Part shown: one piece after another, positions 36,538 through 46,950 of the stretch
How the letters are laid out: each line of letters opens with the position of its first letter
Numbering within the stretch: position 1 is the first letter of the stretch
NCBI GenBank assembly: GCA_949126835.1
Contig: OX421503.1
Span: 3,491,001-3,555,000 of the forward strand
Origin: Anisus vortex
Lineage: Eukaryota; Mollusca; Gastropoda; Planorbidae
Length of the DNA stretch: 64,000 nucleotides
Direction: 5' to 3'
Notes under the pieces: model-generated
What the model was told of the DNA's origin: nothing
Seen by the model: the letters and a program-made list of their open reading frames with translations, nothing else
Database searches by the model: none
Program-made: the position numbers and the translations under genes

Positions 36538-37113
36538 GTATGACTTTCTTCTAAAAGAAACTATACAATTGACTATCTTAACAAGAGATTCAGTCACGGA
36601 TTACAAGTTCAATGACGGGAGCTTTGCATACAAAGATTACTGAACTGAAACAGTCGACGTCCAGTGTGATTCCATGTAGTTCGCCATACATCACCCACTT
36701 ATTATGCTAACATACGTTGTTTTAACTTGCATTAAACAATATTCTTTGAGGTCTTTCACGTGCCCTGTGGCTGTTGATTGTTGGTCGACACCGGGTAGTT
36801 TATTTTCCCGGTACCCTCCATATCTGGGAGGCGTTTCACTATCTGCCACCTGGGGAGGTGCTCGATGGGAGAACAACAGCAACGAACTCCACATGTTTTA
36901 TCATAAACATATATTTAATTACATTATATTTAGAATTCCAAATTATAATGTTTGATCGATTTTTTCAATGACAGAAATAAAAGTAAGTTTTATGTGATTC
37001 ATAAATCATCAGAAACGTGCCTAGTTTTAGGTCATGAAATGCTATACTTCGGACCTACTTTTTCCCAAAACTTGACCAAATACAAACAAACATTTTTTTT
37101 TTTTTAGTAGTTT
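36538..37113. repeat. 576-bp direct repeat, right copy
   Basis: Right partner of 33174-33749, directly following the (ATTGTTC)n tail of the LINE. After 37113 the sequence continues as unique 'tttttttccacgggc', unlike the LINE start. Confidence 0.9.
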
Positions 37114-38904
37114 TTTTTTTCCACGGGCTATTTCAAGCGACTATATATTTAGGCTGTTTGAGTCTGTTATATTTATATGCAATGTATACTCTTATTTCGA
37201 CATAGGGACCTACTAATTTTGCAGAAGTCCTAATTTGACTGAACGTGAGTTGTTTTTTATTTAGTTTTAAGTAACGTTTTTAAACTCTTGGTTTGTGTCT
37301 TTGGCTGACTGTTTTTATACTTTTTTAAATTTTGCATAGTGTTCTGGGTAGATTGTGCGCTGTGTCTTTTTCAGTATATACCTTCTGTTTTGTTTGTATG
37401 GTTCTAGTATCTTCTATCGAAAGATAAATTGCATGTTTCAACTGTCGGACTCCTTACTTGTTGATTAAATCAGATTCACACTTTAACTAAAACATTAACG
37501 TATTCAATGTAAACAAAATGTTTAAAAAAATATGTTACCTGATTGCGATAGAGTGAATAACTAATTTTTACGCACTCGAATATCAGATTTATATCCATAA
37601 GTAAGGACAAGTTGTAATAACATTGCGTACATTCTGACTTCTTCCTTTTTTGTCAATGGAACAATATATGAGGTAATAAAATTTTACTGATAGTGAATAA
37701 CGACATATAGGGGACAAGAGACAGTAAGCTTTTGCAAGTACTACGTTACATTGTCGGACCATAACAAGATCTCGATGTGGGTCTAGGTTGGTGTCTGTTG
37801 TACACTCGCAGAAACGTAAGGTACTGTCCACTAATATATGTACACTAAAAGCAGCTCATTTTGTTTCACTACTTACACAATTTTAAAGTAATTATAAAAT
37901 CATTCACACATATTCTACATTCATATTTAATATTTTGTTTTTAAGAAAATTAAATTCCCTGTGACTAGTCTTGACTGACATTCTTTATTTTAATATTACA
38001 ATAATAATTATTAGTTTTACCAAAACTGTAATAAAAATGGAACGTTTGCTTTAATATTACTGCCATGTGGTGACTTTTTTTGGAATTCCCCATTCCGTTT
38101 TGTATTGTGTTCTTCCGTTTTATTTAATCGCTATGATTTTCTCGATGAAAAATTAAAATCAAAATACATTTTTTTAATACAGTGGAAACCGTTAGGCAGC
38201 CCTAGGAGAGATTTAAGACAGCGTTATCGACAGCGCACGGAATAAACATATAAAAATAAAGCAAGCGGTCCATCTTATTATAGTGTTTTCTTTTACGTTA
38301 TTATCGCTATTAAACGACATTGAAAAAAATATGTGTGACACATGCGTCATGTTCTCTTTGCGGTCGTTTTATTTGTCATACAAACGTTCAAATTATTTTA
38401 AAACTTACATACGTATATAAGATATTGAGTCTATGGTATGTCATTCAGCTATTGTCCATCAACAACTATTTTTAAATCAATAACTGTGTTTGCCAGATTA
38501 TTAAACTTCGCTATCTTGAATCTATGTTAATAACATAAATGTTCCCCTATCTGGGGGCGGTGTCTTTGAGTCTATCCATCTCTGCTAGCTAGCTACCTGT
38601 TGACATAGAGAAAAAAAAAGTCTGCTGGTACACACAACTGTTACTGTATGCTTTAGTAATTCTTATGGCGGGATGATACTGACAATATAAAGAACTTGAG
38701 ATATACGTTGATTATTACAGATAAAAAGTTAATTCATATATCTGATTTGGTACGTAGACGAAGCACATGGTCTACAAATCAAATATTAATTATCCATAAA
38801 TGTCCAAAGTACTATAATAATCTACATTGAAACATTGATTCAATAAGTCTTGCATAGATCCATTATCACTTGAGCACTATACCCAGCTCCTTTAAAACTG
38901 TTGT
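37114..38904. other. No gene seen
   Basis: AT-rich sequence with no recognised coding region or tandem repeat. Confidence 0.35.
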
Positions 38905-39520
38905 TACATCCACAATCCCCTTGTGGCCAGAGCTGTGTAGATCTTGTTGATAATTCTCGTTAGTCCTAGGGGAGACTTTAGTTATTATTATTTATGTTTC
39001 AGTATTACAAGAACTCTTCTTATAGTCCTGGGCACAAACTCAGCTTTGTGTTCTAACAGTTCCTTTCCTTGACGTTAGAGTAGTAGATAAATATTATAGT
39101 ATTGTAGACAACACAATAGAATAGTAACTTGACGAGGAAGCTTCAGTATAAATGTTGTTGATAGTTTAATTCAGGTGATATGTTCAATATATTCAATATA
39201 TGTATTATGTACAGTTAGAATAAAATAGTGCAAACCCAAGCGTCCTCAAAGAAACATATTTTGAAAAAAAAAATACTATTCAAGTGGTGCAAGGGACAGA
39301 CCTATTACTAGATGAAAATCATGGTATCATTACAAAACTCATAACAAAACGATAGGAACTTCCCTATTAAATAATGAGTCGTTCCCAGACACTCTGAGAA
39401 TTTGAGATCAACACCGAATACCAAGTTTACCAAGAATCTCTCGTCTTCTTACTAAACGTCATGCGATCGGAAAGACTAAGGCCCGCCCACAAAATCGTGT
39501 GTAGTGAGAAAAAAAGAGAG
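38905..39520 (-). repeat. Dispersed repeat R2, inverted copy
   Basis: Reverse complement of the 31290-31950 family, roughly three quarters identical by eye. A short poly-G run lies near 39522. Confidence 0.65.
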
Positions 39521-40221
39521 GGGGGGGGGGAAAGAATAAACATTGCGTGTTCCAATTCTTGGTAGAAAACAATATACATGACACTATCTTATTCATCTCT
39601 TTTAATCACTATTCTAAGTCCACACTTTTAGACTTGAATAAAACTTAAGTCCACTCATTAGTTCAGTAGAACTTATTAGGAATAGTCAACCTTTCATCTA
39701 AAAAATCCAACATGTAGGCCTACATATCTTTCATTTTACTATTGTCTCCTTTGTTACCTTATCTTCTCTCATACAGCAATCATGTTTTTCTTGTGTTATT
39801 AGTTTTAACACTTCAAGACTATTTGTTTGTCTAGTGATAAACTTCACTCACTCTCTTAACTCTTAAAAACATGTTGCAGTGAATACAAAACTGAATTGTA
39901 ACAACAACCTCATACGCAGTGACCACGTAAACTTAAGAACGCTGTTTCACTGGCCTTATGGGCCAATACGCTTTTAAGAAATAAAATACCAACTTTAATT
40001 TTTATCACAATATCAGATTTAACAATGTTTTTTTTTACATTTTAAAATTTAACTAAATATTACTTTGGAGATTAAATGTATTTTTCAGCCTTTAATTTTC
40101 TTTAAATAAACTTTTAAAATACAAATCTGCCTGATTTTGACTCTATTTCAAAGTTTTCATTAATTATTTTTTTATTTATTTTTTCTTTAAGTTTCCAAAT
40201 AATATTGCTTACATTTGATCT

Positions 40222-40386
40222 ATGGCGGAGTCGAATCCAAAAAGGATTAAGTTTGTCGTTGTGGGCGACAACCGCTGCGGTAAAACGAGTCTCCTAAGCT
40301 TTTACTGCTTCAATCTGTCTCCTGGTTACTATGTACCAATAGTGTTTGAAATTCGTGTAGAAGATAAATCGGTCGACGGCCAATTA
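40222..40386 (+). CDS. Rho-like exon 1 (P-loop, switch I)
   Basis: The 55 codons begin MAESNPKRIKFVVVGDNRCG. The only junction that keeps Rho spacing to DTQGQ is after TTA at 40386, with donor gcaagc. The nearest GT donor (gtaatg at 40420) would add about eleven extra residues. Confidence 0.75.
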
Positions 40387-42830
40387 GCAAGCTGCATATT
40401 TTGTTCACAAACTGCATGTAATGTAAAAACAATTGACCTGTAAAAGTAGGCCTATACATATTTTATGTAAACAATATTTTTCTTCATTTGTATAGTACAT
40501 ATTCAAAGACGTATAATTAATGTAGGTCTATTATAATTTTATAACTTTTTAAAGGTTAAAATAAAATAGAGAATAGTAAACATTGATTATATTTTACATG
40601 TAACTTATCGACATTGCCATACAATTTTAAAACAAATTTAAAGGTGATTAACGCGTAGAAGTACAGTCTCATTTGAATATTAAGGCATTTAAATTTTCCC
40701 CCTTTCAGTATTACATTACCTTGTGTGATACCCAAGGTCAAGAAGACTGTGAAGCATCGCGGTACTTGACATACCTAGATACAGATGTGGTACTCAGTAT
40801 GTGCTTCAGTATGAACAACCCAACGAGCCTAGAAAATGTTGTGGAAAGATGGACTCCTGAGGTAAACTTAAAAAAATATATATATTCAAATATTCAAAAG
40901 GAAATAATTTTAAAGTGCTAAGGTAACTCTAATGTAAAATCAGTCCTGTTGTATGGCGCGGAAACTTGGAAAATGACAAAAGCCACCACCGGCAAAGTCC
41001 AAACCTTCATCAACAGCTGCCTCAGAATGATACTCCAGATCTGCTGGCCTGACACCATAAACAACACCGACCTCTGCAAAAGAACCTGCTAACGTCCTAT
41101 AGAAGAGGATATCAGAAGAAGAAGATGGGGTTTGATAGGGCACACACTGGGCAAGCACTCAAGTGGACCTCCCAAAGCAAGCTGAAAAGAGGCCGCCCAA
41201 GAAATACCTGGCGACGCAACCTTGAGGCAGACACCGAAAAGATGGGGCATAGTTGAACCCAATTAGAGAGAATGGCCTGGGACATATGACTCCGGAGATC
41301 TGTGGTTGGCGCCCATACCCCTGCTGATGTGACGGGCAATGATGATTATGCTAAGGTAACTAGACAAGCAGGATGTATTCCTAAAACGTTTGATAATATT
41401 TCAGCATTTAGCAAAATTAGTACCGCATAAAAAAGACAATTTATATTTCAGGTGAGATATTTCTGTTCAAGGGCTGCGATTATTCTTGTAGGATGCAAAA
41501 AAGACTTGAAAGGCTCAGTCACATCTGAGGAAGGGAAAAGAGTAGCTGAAAGGTAAATACACTTTAAGAATAGCATAATGTACATTATTTACAACAATTA
41601 TTAGGCAAAAAGAAACCTACAAATCGTTAATATTATGACTCCGATAGCCTAATTAAAAACTGATATCTGTCCATAAGGTGACCTAGTTAGAATGTTACGG
41701 ATTGAAGTCAAACGTGTTTAAAAGGCATACTTTCTTTTATGGATTCCCTGAACTAGCTTGGGTAAAGTTTAAGTCTCGTGGAGTTGTGCTCGTGTAAACC
41801 AGTGGAGTATGCAAGAAAAGTAAAGTACACTTCGGACCATACTGTTCATAGGGCTGTTGAAGTAGAGTTTATCAGTTTCTGTGGCCACGGCATACTTGGG
41901 GGTGTGTGGCCATCACAATGCCCAACCGCCTTTACTTTACCCCAGCTAATGGCAGGTACTTAGAGCTGGGTAGACTCAAGGGACACCTTCAAGTCCTGAG
42001 AAAAAAAGAAAACTAGCCTCCACCAGGATTCGAACCCAGGACCTTCGGATCGCCAGTTGAACGCGCTGCCGCTCGGCTACCGAGCCCCATATAGTATGCA
42101 ATAGTACAAAAAAAATGTTTAAAAATGGCATGCACAAAAGACCTAAACCTCCAATGGTTAATGTGACATGTCTCGACTAATTTAAGTGTCACAATAATTG
42201 TCTTCATATTCACTTCAATTAAATTTATATATTAGACAAACACCAGCTCGTGTATAACATAATTGCAACAATTTATATTACTAAAGAAAACATAAAAAAT
42301 ATTTAACTAATTCAGAAAAGAGATTCAAGGTTCATAACTAGCGAATGGTTAAAAAAAATATAACCCTACGGGCATGCCGCAAAGAGACTTACCTCAGACA
42401 GGATCTTGAGTTCCTAACTTGGTCCAGCGCTTTCCCAGTAACGGCCAAGACGTAGGAAAATTCGGCTTGTTCAAAATTTTTCAAACTACATTTAAAATAA
42501 GTACTTTACCCACTTGTACCTCCACTTTCAAGTCATTCTCTTTGAACGTAAATTTTTGTTTAAATTTACATCCAATTTACTTCTTTTCTTTTTTTTTACT
42601 TCATTGTGTGTGTGTGTGTGTTTGTAAGCATCACATGATTTTATTCAAACCCTACTTAGTTTTGTTGTCTTTTCTTTTTTTCCTTTTCTTGTTCCAGAAT
42701 ATTATCTGTCGATTATGTAGAAAGTTTGACCCGCACAAAGGAAGGTATCAGTGAAGTGTTTGATACAGCCATTAGGAGAAGCACCATGCCACCCCCGCCT
42801 AAAATAAGAGCAAAATGCTCCATGTCTTAA
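40222..42830 (+). CDS. Divergent Rho-family small GTPase (4 exons, 183 aa)
   Basis: Joined exons: 40222-40386, 40709-40861, 41452-41552, 42698-42830. Rho GTPases are membrane-anchored GTP switches that control actin. Visible motifs: P-loop GDNRCGKTS (15-23), switch I YYVPIVFE (37-44), G3 DTQGQED (62-68), Rho-type LDTDVVLSMCFSMNNPTSLE, ILVGCKKDL (117-125) for G4, VESL for G5, and a proline/basic tail ending CSMS, a CAAX prenylation box. Oddities: the Mg-binding Thr of switch I (T35 in Rac) is Ile, the codon-12 Gly is Asn, Ala59 is Gln although Gln61 is kept, and the ~13-residue Rho insert helix is absent. GDxxCGKT and VGCK recall the Rnd subgroup. It may be a GTPase-deficient or atypical Rho. 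Intron 1 appears to use a GC donor. No in-frame stop is found in the joined sequence. Confidence 0.82.
40709..40861 (+). CDS. Rho-like exon 2 (switch II region)
   Basis: The acceptor is ccctttcag and the donor GAG|gtaaac, both phase 0. The 51 codons run from YYITLCDTQGQED to ENVVERWTPE, matching the Rho consensus WTPEV across the junction. Confidence 0.85.
40929..41348 (+). pseudogene. RTE-type LINE fragment in Rho intron 2
   Basis: Translation: KSVLLYGAETWKMTKATTGK, then VQTFINSCLRMILQICWPD. Later, in another frame, come the RGRPRNTWRRNLE-like segment and a TGATGATT tail. A perfect 13-bp target duplication, TGCTAAGGTAACT, lies at 40916-40928 and 41349-41361. It is 5'-truncated and frameshifted, but its intact duplication shows a fairly recent insertion. 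Confidence 0.85.
41452..41552 (+). CDS. Rho-like exon 3 (G4 motif)
   Basis: The acceptor is atttcag and the donor AG|gtaaat. It codes VRYFCSRAAIILVGCKKDLK, then GSVTSEEGKRVAE plus two bases (phase 2). The Rho insert is missing between KKDLK and SVTSEEG. Confidence 0.85.
41822..42090 (-). mobile_element. tRNA-derived SINE in Rho intron 3
   Basis: On the minus strand it starts 'atggggctcggtagccgagcgg', contains a B box GGTTCGAATCC and continues with the family body 'gtaaagtaaaggcgg' to 'ggtccgaagtgtac'. It is nearly full length compared with the copies at 44973 and 55111. Confidence 0.85.
42698..42830 (+). CDS. Rho-like exon 4 (G5, C-terminal CAAX)
   Basis: The acceptor is cttgttccag. After the split Arg codon it reads ILSVDYVESLTRTKEGISEV, then FDTAIRRSTMPPPPKIRAKC, SMS and TAA at 42828-42830. 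The Lys/Arg-rich stretch before CSMS fits a polybasic membrane anchor. Confidence 0.85.
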
Positions 42831-42881
42831 AATGCAATGGTGTTGAAAATTTGAAAGAAGCAAATAGTACATTACAGGCCA

Positions 42882-42885
<4 letters not shown>

Positions 42886-42966
<81 letters not shown>
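42886..42966. repeat. (TC)n microsatellite
   Basis: About 40 CT repeats with one interruption, just after the end of the Rho-like gene. Confidence 0.95.
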
Positions 42967-43049
42967 ATACCATATATTATTATCTCTCACAGAAAACTTT
43001 AGATCTATAAATAAATAAATAAAAATACAATTTTTAAAAACATTTAGGA

Positions 43050-43300
43050 AAGTAATTTAGAATAAATATTGTAATCGGGTTAGAAATTGGAAATTCTTTC
43101 TATGTAACAAAATTTTAAATTTGCTATTTGTTGCCAGTGGGTTTACAATCAATTTTTTTTTTAAAGTAATATTAATTGAAAAATTATTTTTTTTTTTTTA
43201 AAAAAAAGGTATAGAATAACTGGAGAATCGAACCTATATTGATCTCATGGCAGTCCGATACCTTATCCACTTAGCTAGCGAGGACACATGTGCTAAGTCA
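43050..43300 (-). mobile_element. SINE-like repeat R4 (partial)
   Basis: It shares 'aataaatattgtaatcgggt', 'tttacaat' and 'aactggagaatcgaacc' with 43800-44180 and, inverted, with 52170-52605. The minus strand of 43220-43285 is tRNA-like ('gctaagtggataaggtatcgg...ggttcgattctcc'). Confidence 0.6.
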
Positions 43301-43799
43301 AATTGAGAAGTAAAATATGAAGCAATAAGTTCGCGTGACTTTAAATAAATAATTTGATCGGTTAAACACATACACACATAACTTTATATATGTAATATAT
43401 ATATATTACAATATATTACAAAAGAATTATTACAACACACGTGTACACAAAGATACATTGCACAGTTCTGCCACTGATCACATTAAGAGAATAGACTCTA
43501 TACTACATCGGTGTGAGAAAAAAAAAGACTCCTGACTACATCATTATAAAACTTCTGAGATTCTAACGTGACTCCCTTATGCCTTAGACTCTATATGTAA
43601 AACAAAAAAGATACTTCTAGAATCTTACAGAGTTCCAGAGACAACTAAAATAATGTAAACACAGTGGTCTAGAAGCTTCCTGTGTAGACCAGCAAAATAG
43701 GTCAAAGGAAAAAAAAATTTACGGCGAGCGTGCAAAAGTTCATCTAGAGGTCAGGGGAGGTAGTCAACACACACACATAACAATAGATAAATTATATAA

Positions 43800-44180
43800 A
43801 TAAACAAGCTACATTTCCCGGCGTTGCCCGGGTGAATAATAACAGGACTGTATAAGGTGCATATAAAAGTTATATAAACTACAAATAAAAGAAAGCTATA
43901 AATCTAATATTTAATTATTTTTTTATTTTTTTAACTGAAGACTTTAAAAAAAATAATTGAAATAAATATTGTAATCGGGTAAAAAAAAAAAACAAGTATT
44001 TTATTTAACAAAAATCTAAATTGCCCGTAGATTTACAATGTCTTTTGTTTTTAAAAGTTTGAAAAAAAAATTGTCGAAAAAAAAGGATAGTCTAACTGGA
44101 GAATCGAACCCGGGTCGCCCGTGTCACGGCCCCGCAATCTCTTTTTATCCATTTAATGGGATATACAAAGTTAATAACAA
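43800..44180 (-). mobile_element. SINE-like repeat R4
   Basis: It starts 'caagctacatttcccggcgttgcccggg', the common 3' end of this family read from the minus strand. It includes the tRNA-like 'ggagaatcgaacccgggtcg'. Confidence 0.6.
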
Positions 44181-44972
44181 GGCTCTTAGTCTTAAGGGGT
44201 ATGAGCGAGATTGTGTGTCGTGAGCTTTGTCCAACGAATATCTAAGTAAATAATATTCAGAAAGATAGACCCGAGTTCAGCTGAATAATAAATAGTTTAT
44301 TATAAATACAGAAAGAACAAAAGAAATATACAAGAAAGTTACATACATTAATCAAACATGAAATCATTAGCTCTTCTTATAGGTATAAGATCACCCAAGA
44401 GAAAAGCAATAAAAAATAGCGAATCTGATCTTGACAGCGTTAAGGAAATATTCGCCTATAACAAATATATGAAAGAGGCATTAAAAGAAATATCCTCAAT
44501 ATAATAAGTCATAACAGTACAATAGTACAATACTATAATGTTATAGTGTTTCAGTGTGCAAAAATTGTCATTGTAAATCTCACTTACGCTTTACAAATAG
44601 ATCTAAAAACACAGTCTTGCACGGTCAGGACTCTCTCAAACAACTGACTAGCAAACTAGAAAAAAGTCCCCTTCTAAACTTAGCGCATGAATCGCTAAAA
44701 CTACACCTGGACAACACCACCCCAAAACATTTCATGGGTCGCTCACACAGTGTTCACTTTGGTACGCAACACCCGCATAGCAATCCGCTACGTTAACCAA
44801 ATCGGCGTTAGATTTCTTTTTATTTCTGATTGAACCGTTCGTAAAAGCCATGATGTCGAACTGGTGGGACGAGCTCACAGTCAACTTTGCTATCCAGCCC
44901 CTATCGCTAATTATACAGATGCTAATTGAAAATGCACCGTCAATTATTTACGAAACATCTCTTTCAATCACT

Positions 44973-45235
44973 GGGCAAATGTGGTCGAGCGGCAGCGCGT
45001 CCGACTTCAGTACCAAAGGTACTGGGTTCGAATCCTGGTGAAGGCTAGTATTTGTTCCCGGGACTTGAGGGTGCCCCTGAGTCAACCCATCTCTGACGGG
45101 TACCTGGCATTAGTTGGAGTAAAGTAAAGGCGGCTGGTCAGTGTACTGGCCACACAATCCTCTAGTATGCCGTGGCCATAGAAACTCTGTTTCACCGCCC
45201 CTATGTATCAATTTGGTCCGACGGGTACTTAAATT
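44973..45235 (+). mobile_element. tRNA-derived SINE, full-length copy
   Basis: The tRNA-like head has a D-arm 'gtggtcgagcggcagcgcgt' and a B box GGTTCGAATCC. The body reads 'cctgagtcaaccc', 'gtacctggcattagttggag', 'taaagtaaaggcggctgg' and ends 'caatttggtccgacgggtact'. Confidence 0.88.
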
Positions 45236-45483
45236 CTTTTAAGCAGCCAGTGCAGTGTAAAAACTTTATTTTCCTCACCATCTTTCAAAAGTTTCGCTCA
45301 ATTACATTCAGGGGAATTAGAGAATAACGCCAATAGAAAGCCAGCTCGCTAAGCTAGGGATCGGCCGACCGCTACCTAAGCCATTCGAGAAGTGTTTTCT
45401 TCTGGAAACAGTGTGACGTGATGTCTCTAGTGTAGGAAATATAGGCCTACAGTAGTATAGTGTGTAGTTTTCGATTATTATTT

Positions 45484-45774
45484 GAGGCGCGCGCCTCTGC
45501 GCCTCAGTTGACCTTTGACCTTTGATCCGGAAGTGCCCTTTGACCCCGTCACAGGAAGTGACCCCTACCGGAAGTGACGTCATCCAAGATGGCGTATCGT
45601 CGTGTTGTTACACGTTCAGCCGTGACCTAGTGCCCTAGTGCCCCGGCAGTGCCCTTTTGACCTAGTGACCCAGTGACCGTCCGGTTATTTTGTGGTATTA
45701 CACGTGCTTTGAGCACGTGCTTTAATTAAAGATGGCGGAACCAAGATGGCGGTTCCTCGTGTTGTTAGCACGTG
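45484..45774. promoter_or_regulatory. Promoter-like cluster of transcription-factor motifs
   Basis: A GC-rich block in AT-rich surroundings. Motifs: palindrome GAGGCGCGCGCCTC (45484-45497); DR1 nuclear-receptor-type TGACCTTTGACCT (45509-45521); ETS CCGGAAGTG (45527-45535); a fused ETS/CRE site ACCGGAAGTGACGTCA (45567-45582); YY1-type CCAAGATGGCG (45584-45594), with further AAGATGGCGG at 45729-45738 and 45743-45752; E-boxes CACGTG at 45701, 45714 and 45769. Such combinations mark TATA-less housekeeping or TE promoters. No ORF or signal of a first coding exon is evident within 1 kb either side. Confidence 0.5.
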
Positions 45775-46025
45775 ATTTGATCATATGATTTTTTTTGTCT
45801 GGTATTATTTTTGTGTGGTATTATTTTTTCCCATTGTCTTACAATGATTGACACATGTCCTATTTTTTTTTCTCCCATTGTTTTATAAGGGTCTTTCTAA
45901 GGTTCAGCGGATCTAAAATTTTATAATTAATTAATAATATTAATTAAGTAATTGATCACTTGTATAGTGTTCTTTATAATTTTCAATAGTAAAAGGCTTT
46001 TTTCAATAAGTTTAATGTGTTTATT

Positions 46026-46950
46026 GCCCTAATTAGCACTTTTGAATCGATAATTGATGTGTAAGGGTTATTTTTACTTACTTGGCGGCAGTAATTTTCT
46101 TAATTTATTCTTAACTAATGAACTAATTATAATTTTTATAGCCATAATTATCTCGTAAAGGGACGATTTTAATTCCTAAGGGCCGTAATTATCACATTTT
46201 AAGCTACAATTCTCATGTAAGGAACGCACATTTACTTTCTTCGATACGGTAATTATCTTAATTTTATTCTTAACTAATTAACTGATTATAATTTGTATAG
46301 CCATAATTATCTCGTAAAGGGACGATTTTAATTACTAAGGGCCGTAATTATCACATTTCAAGCAACAATTCTCATGTAAGGAACGCACATTTACTTACTT
46401 CGATACGGTAATTATCTTCATTTTATTCTTAACTAATTAACTAATTATAATTTGTATAGCCATAATTATCTCGTAAAGGGACGATTTTAATTCCTAAGGG
46501 CCGTAATTATCACATTTCACGCAACAATTCTCATGTAAGGAACGCACATTTACTTACTTCGATACGGTAATTATCTTAATTTTATTCTTAATTAAATAAT
46601 TGAAATTTTTTTATAACCATAATTATCTTGTAAACGGGTCTGTTTTTAATTACAAAGGACCGTAATTAGCACTAAATAGACCAATTTTTTTACTTTTTTA
46701 ACTTTTTACTTACTTGAATATAGTAATTGTCTTTATTGTATACTTAATTAACTAAATAATTATAATTTTAAGAACCATAATTATCGTGTAAAGAGGTGTT
46801 TTTTAATTACTAAGGCCACAAAATTAGCACTAAATAGGCCACCTTTTATATACCTTTTACATTTTTACTTACTTGTATATAGTAATTATCTCTATTTTAT
46901 ACTTAATTAAATAACTAATTTGTATTTTTATAGCCATAATTATATTGTAA
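46026..46950. repeat. ~160-bp satellite, about six units
   Basis: The motif 'ccgtaattatcac' and its variants recur at about 46027, 46183, 46341, 46501, 46659 and 46815. Each unit also has 'agccataattatctcgtaaagggacgatttt' and 'gtaaggaacgcacatttactt'. Outer units are more diverged than inner ones. Confidence 0.85.

Noticed and set aside
42799..43018. Ser-Leu and Arg-Glu repeat frames
   Set aside because: Pure translation of the (TC)n microsatellite.
44973..45050. Possible functional tRNA genes (also at 42014, 55111)
   Set aside because: A and B boxes are present, but acceptor stems do not pair and a conserved SINE body follows.
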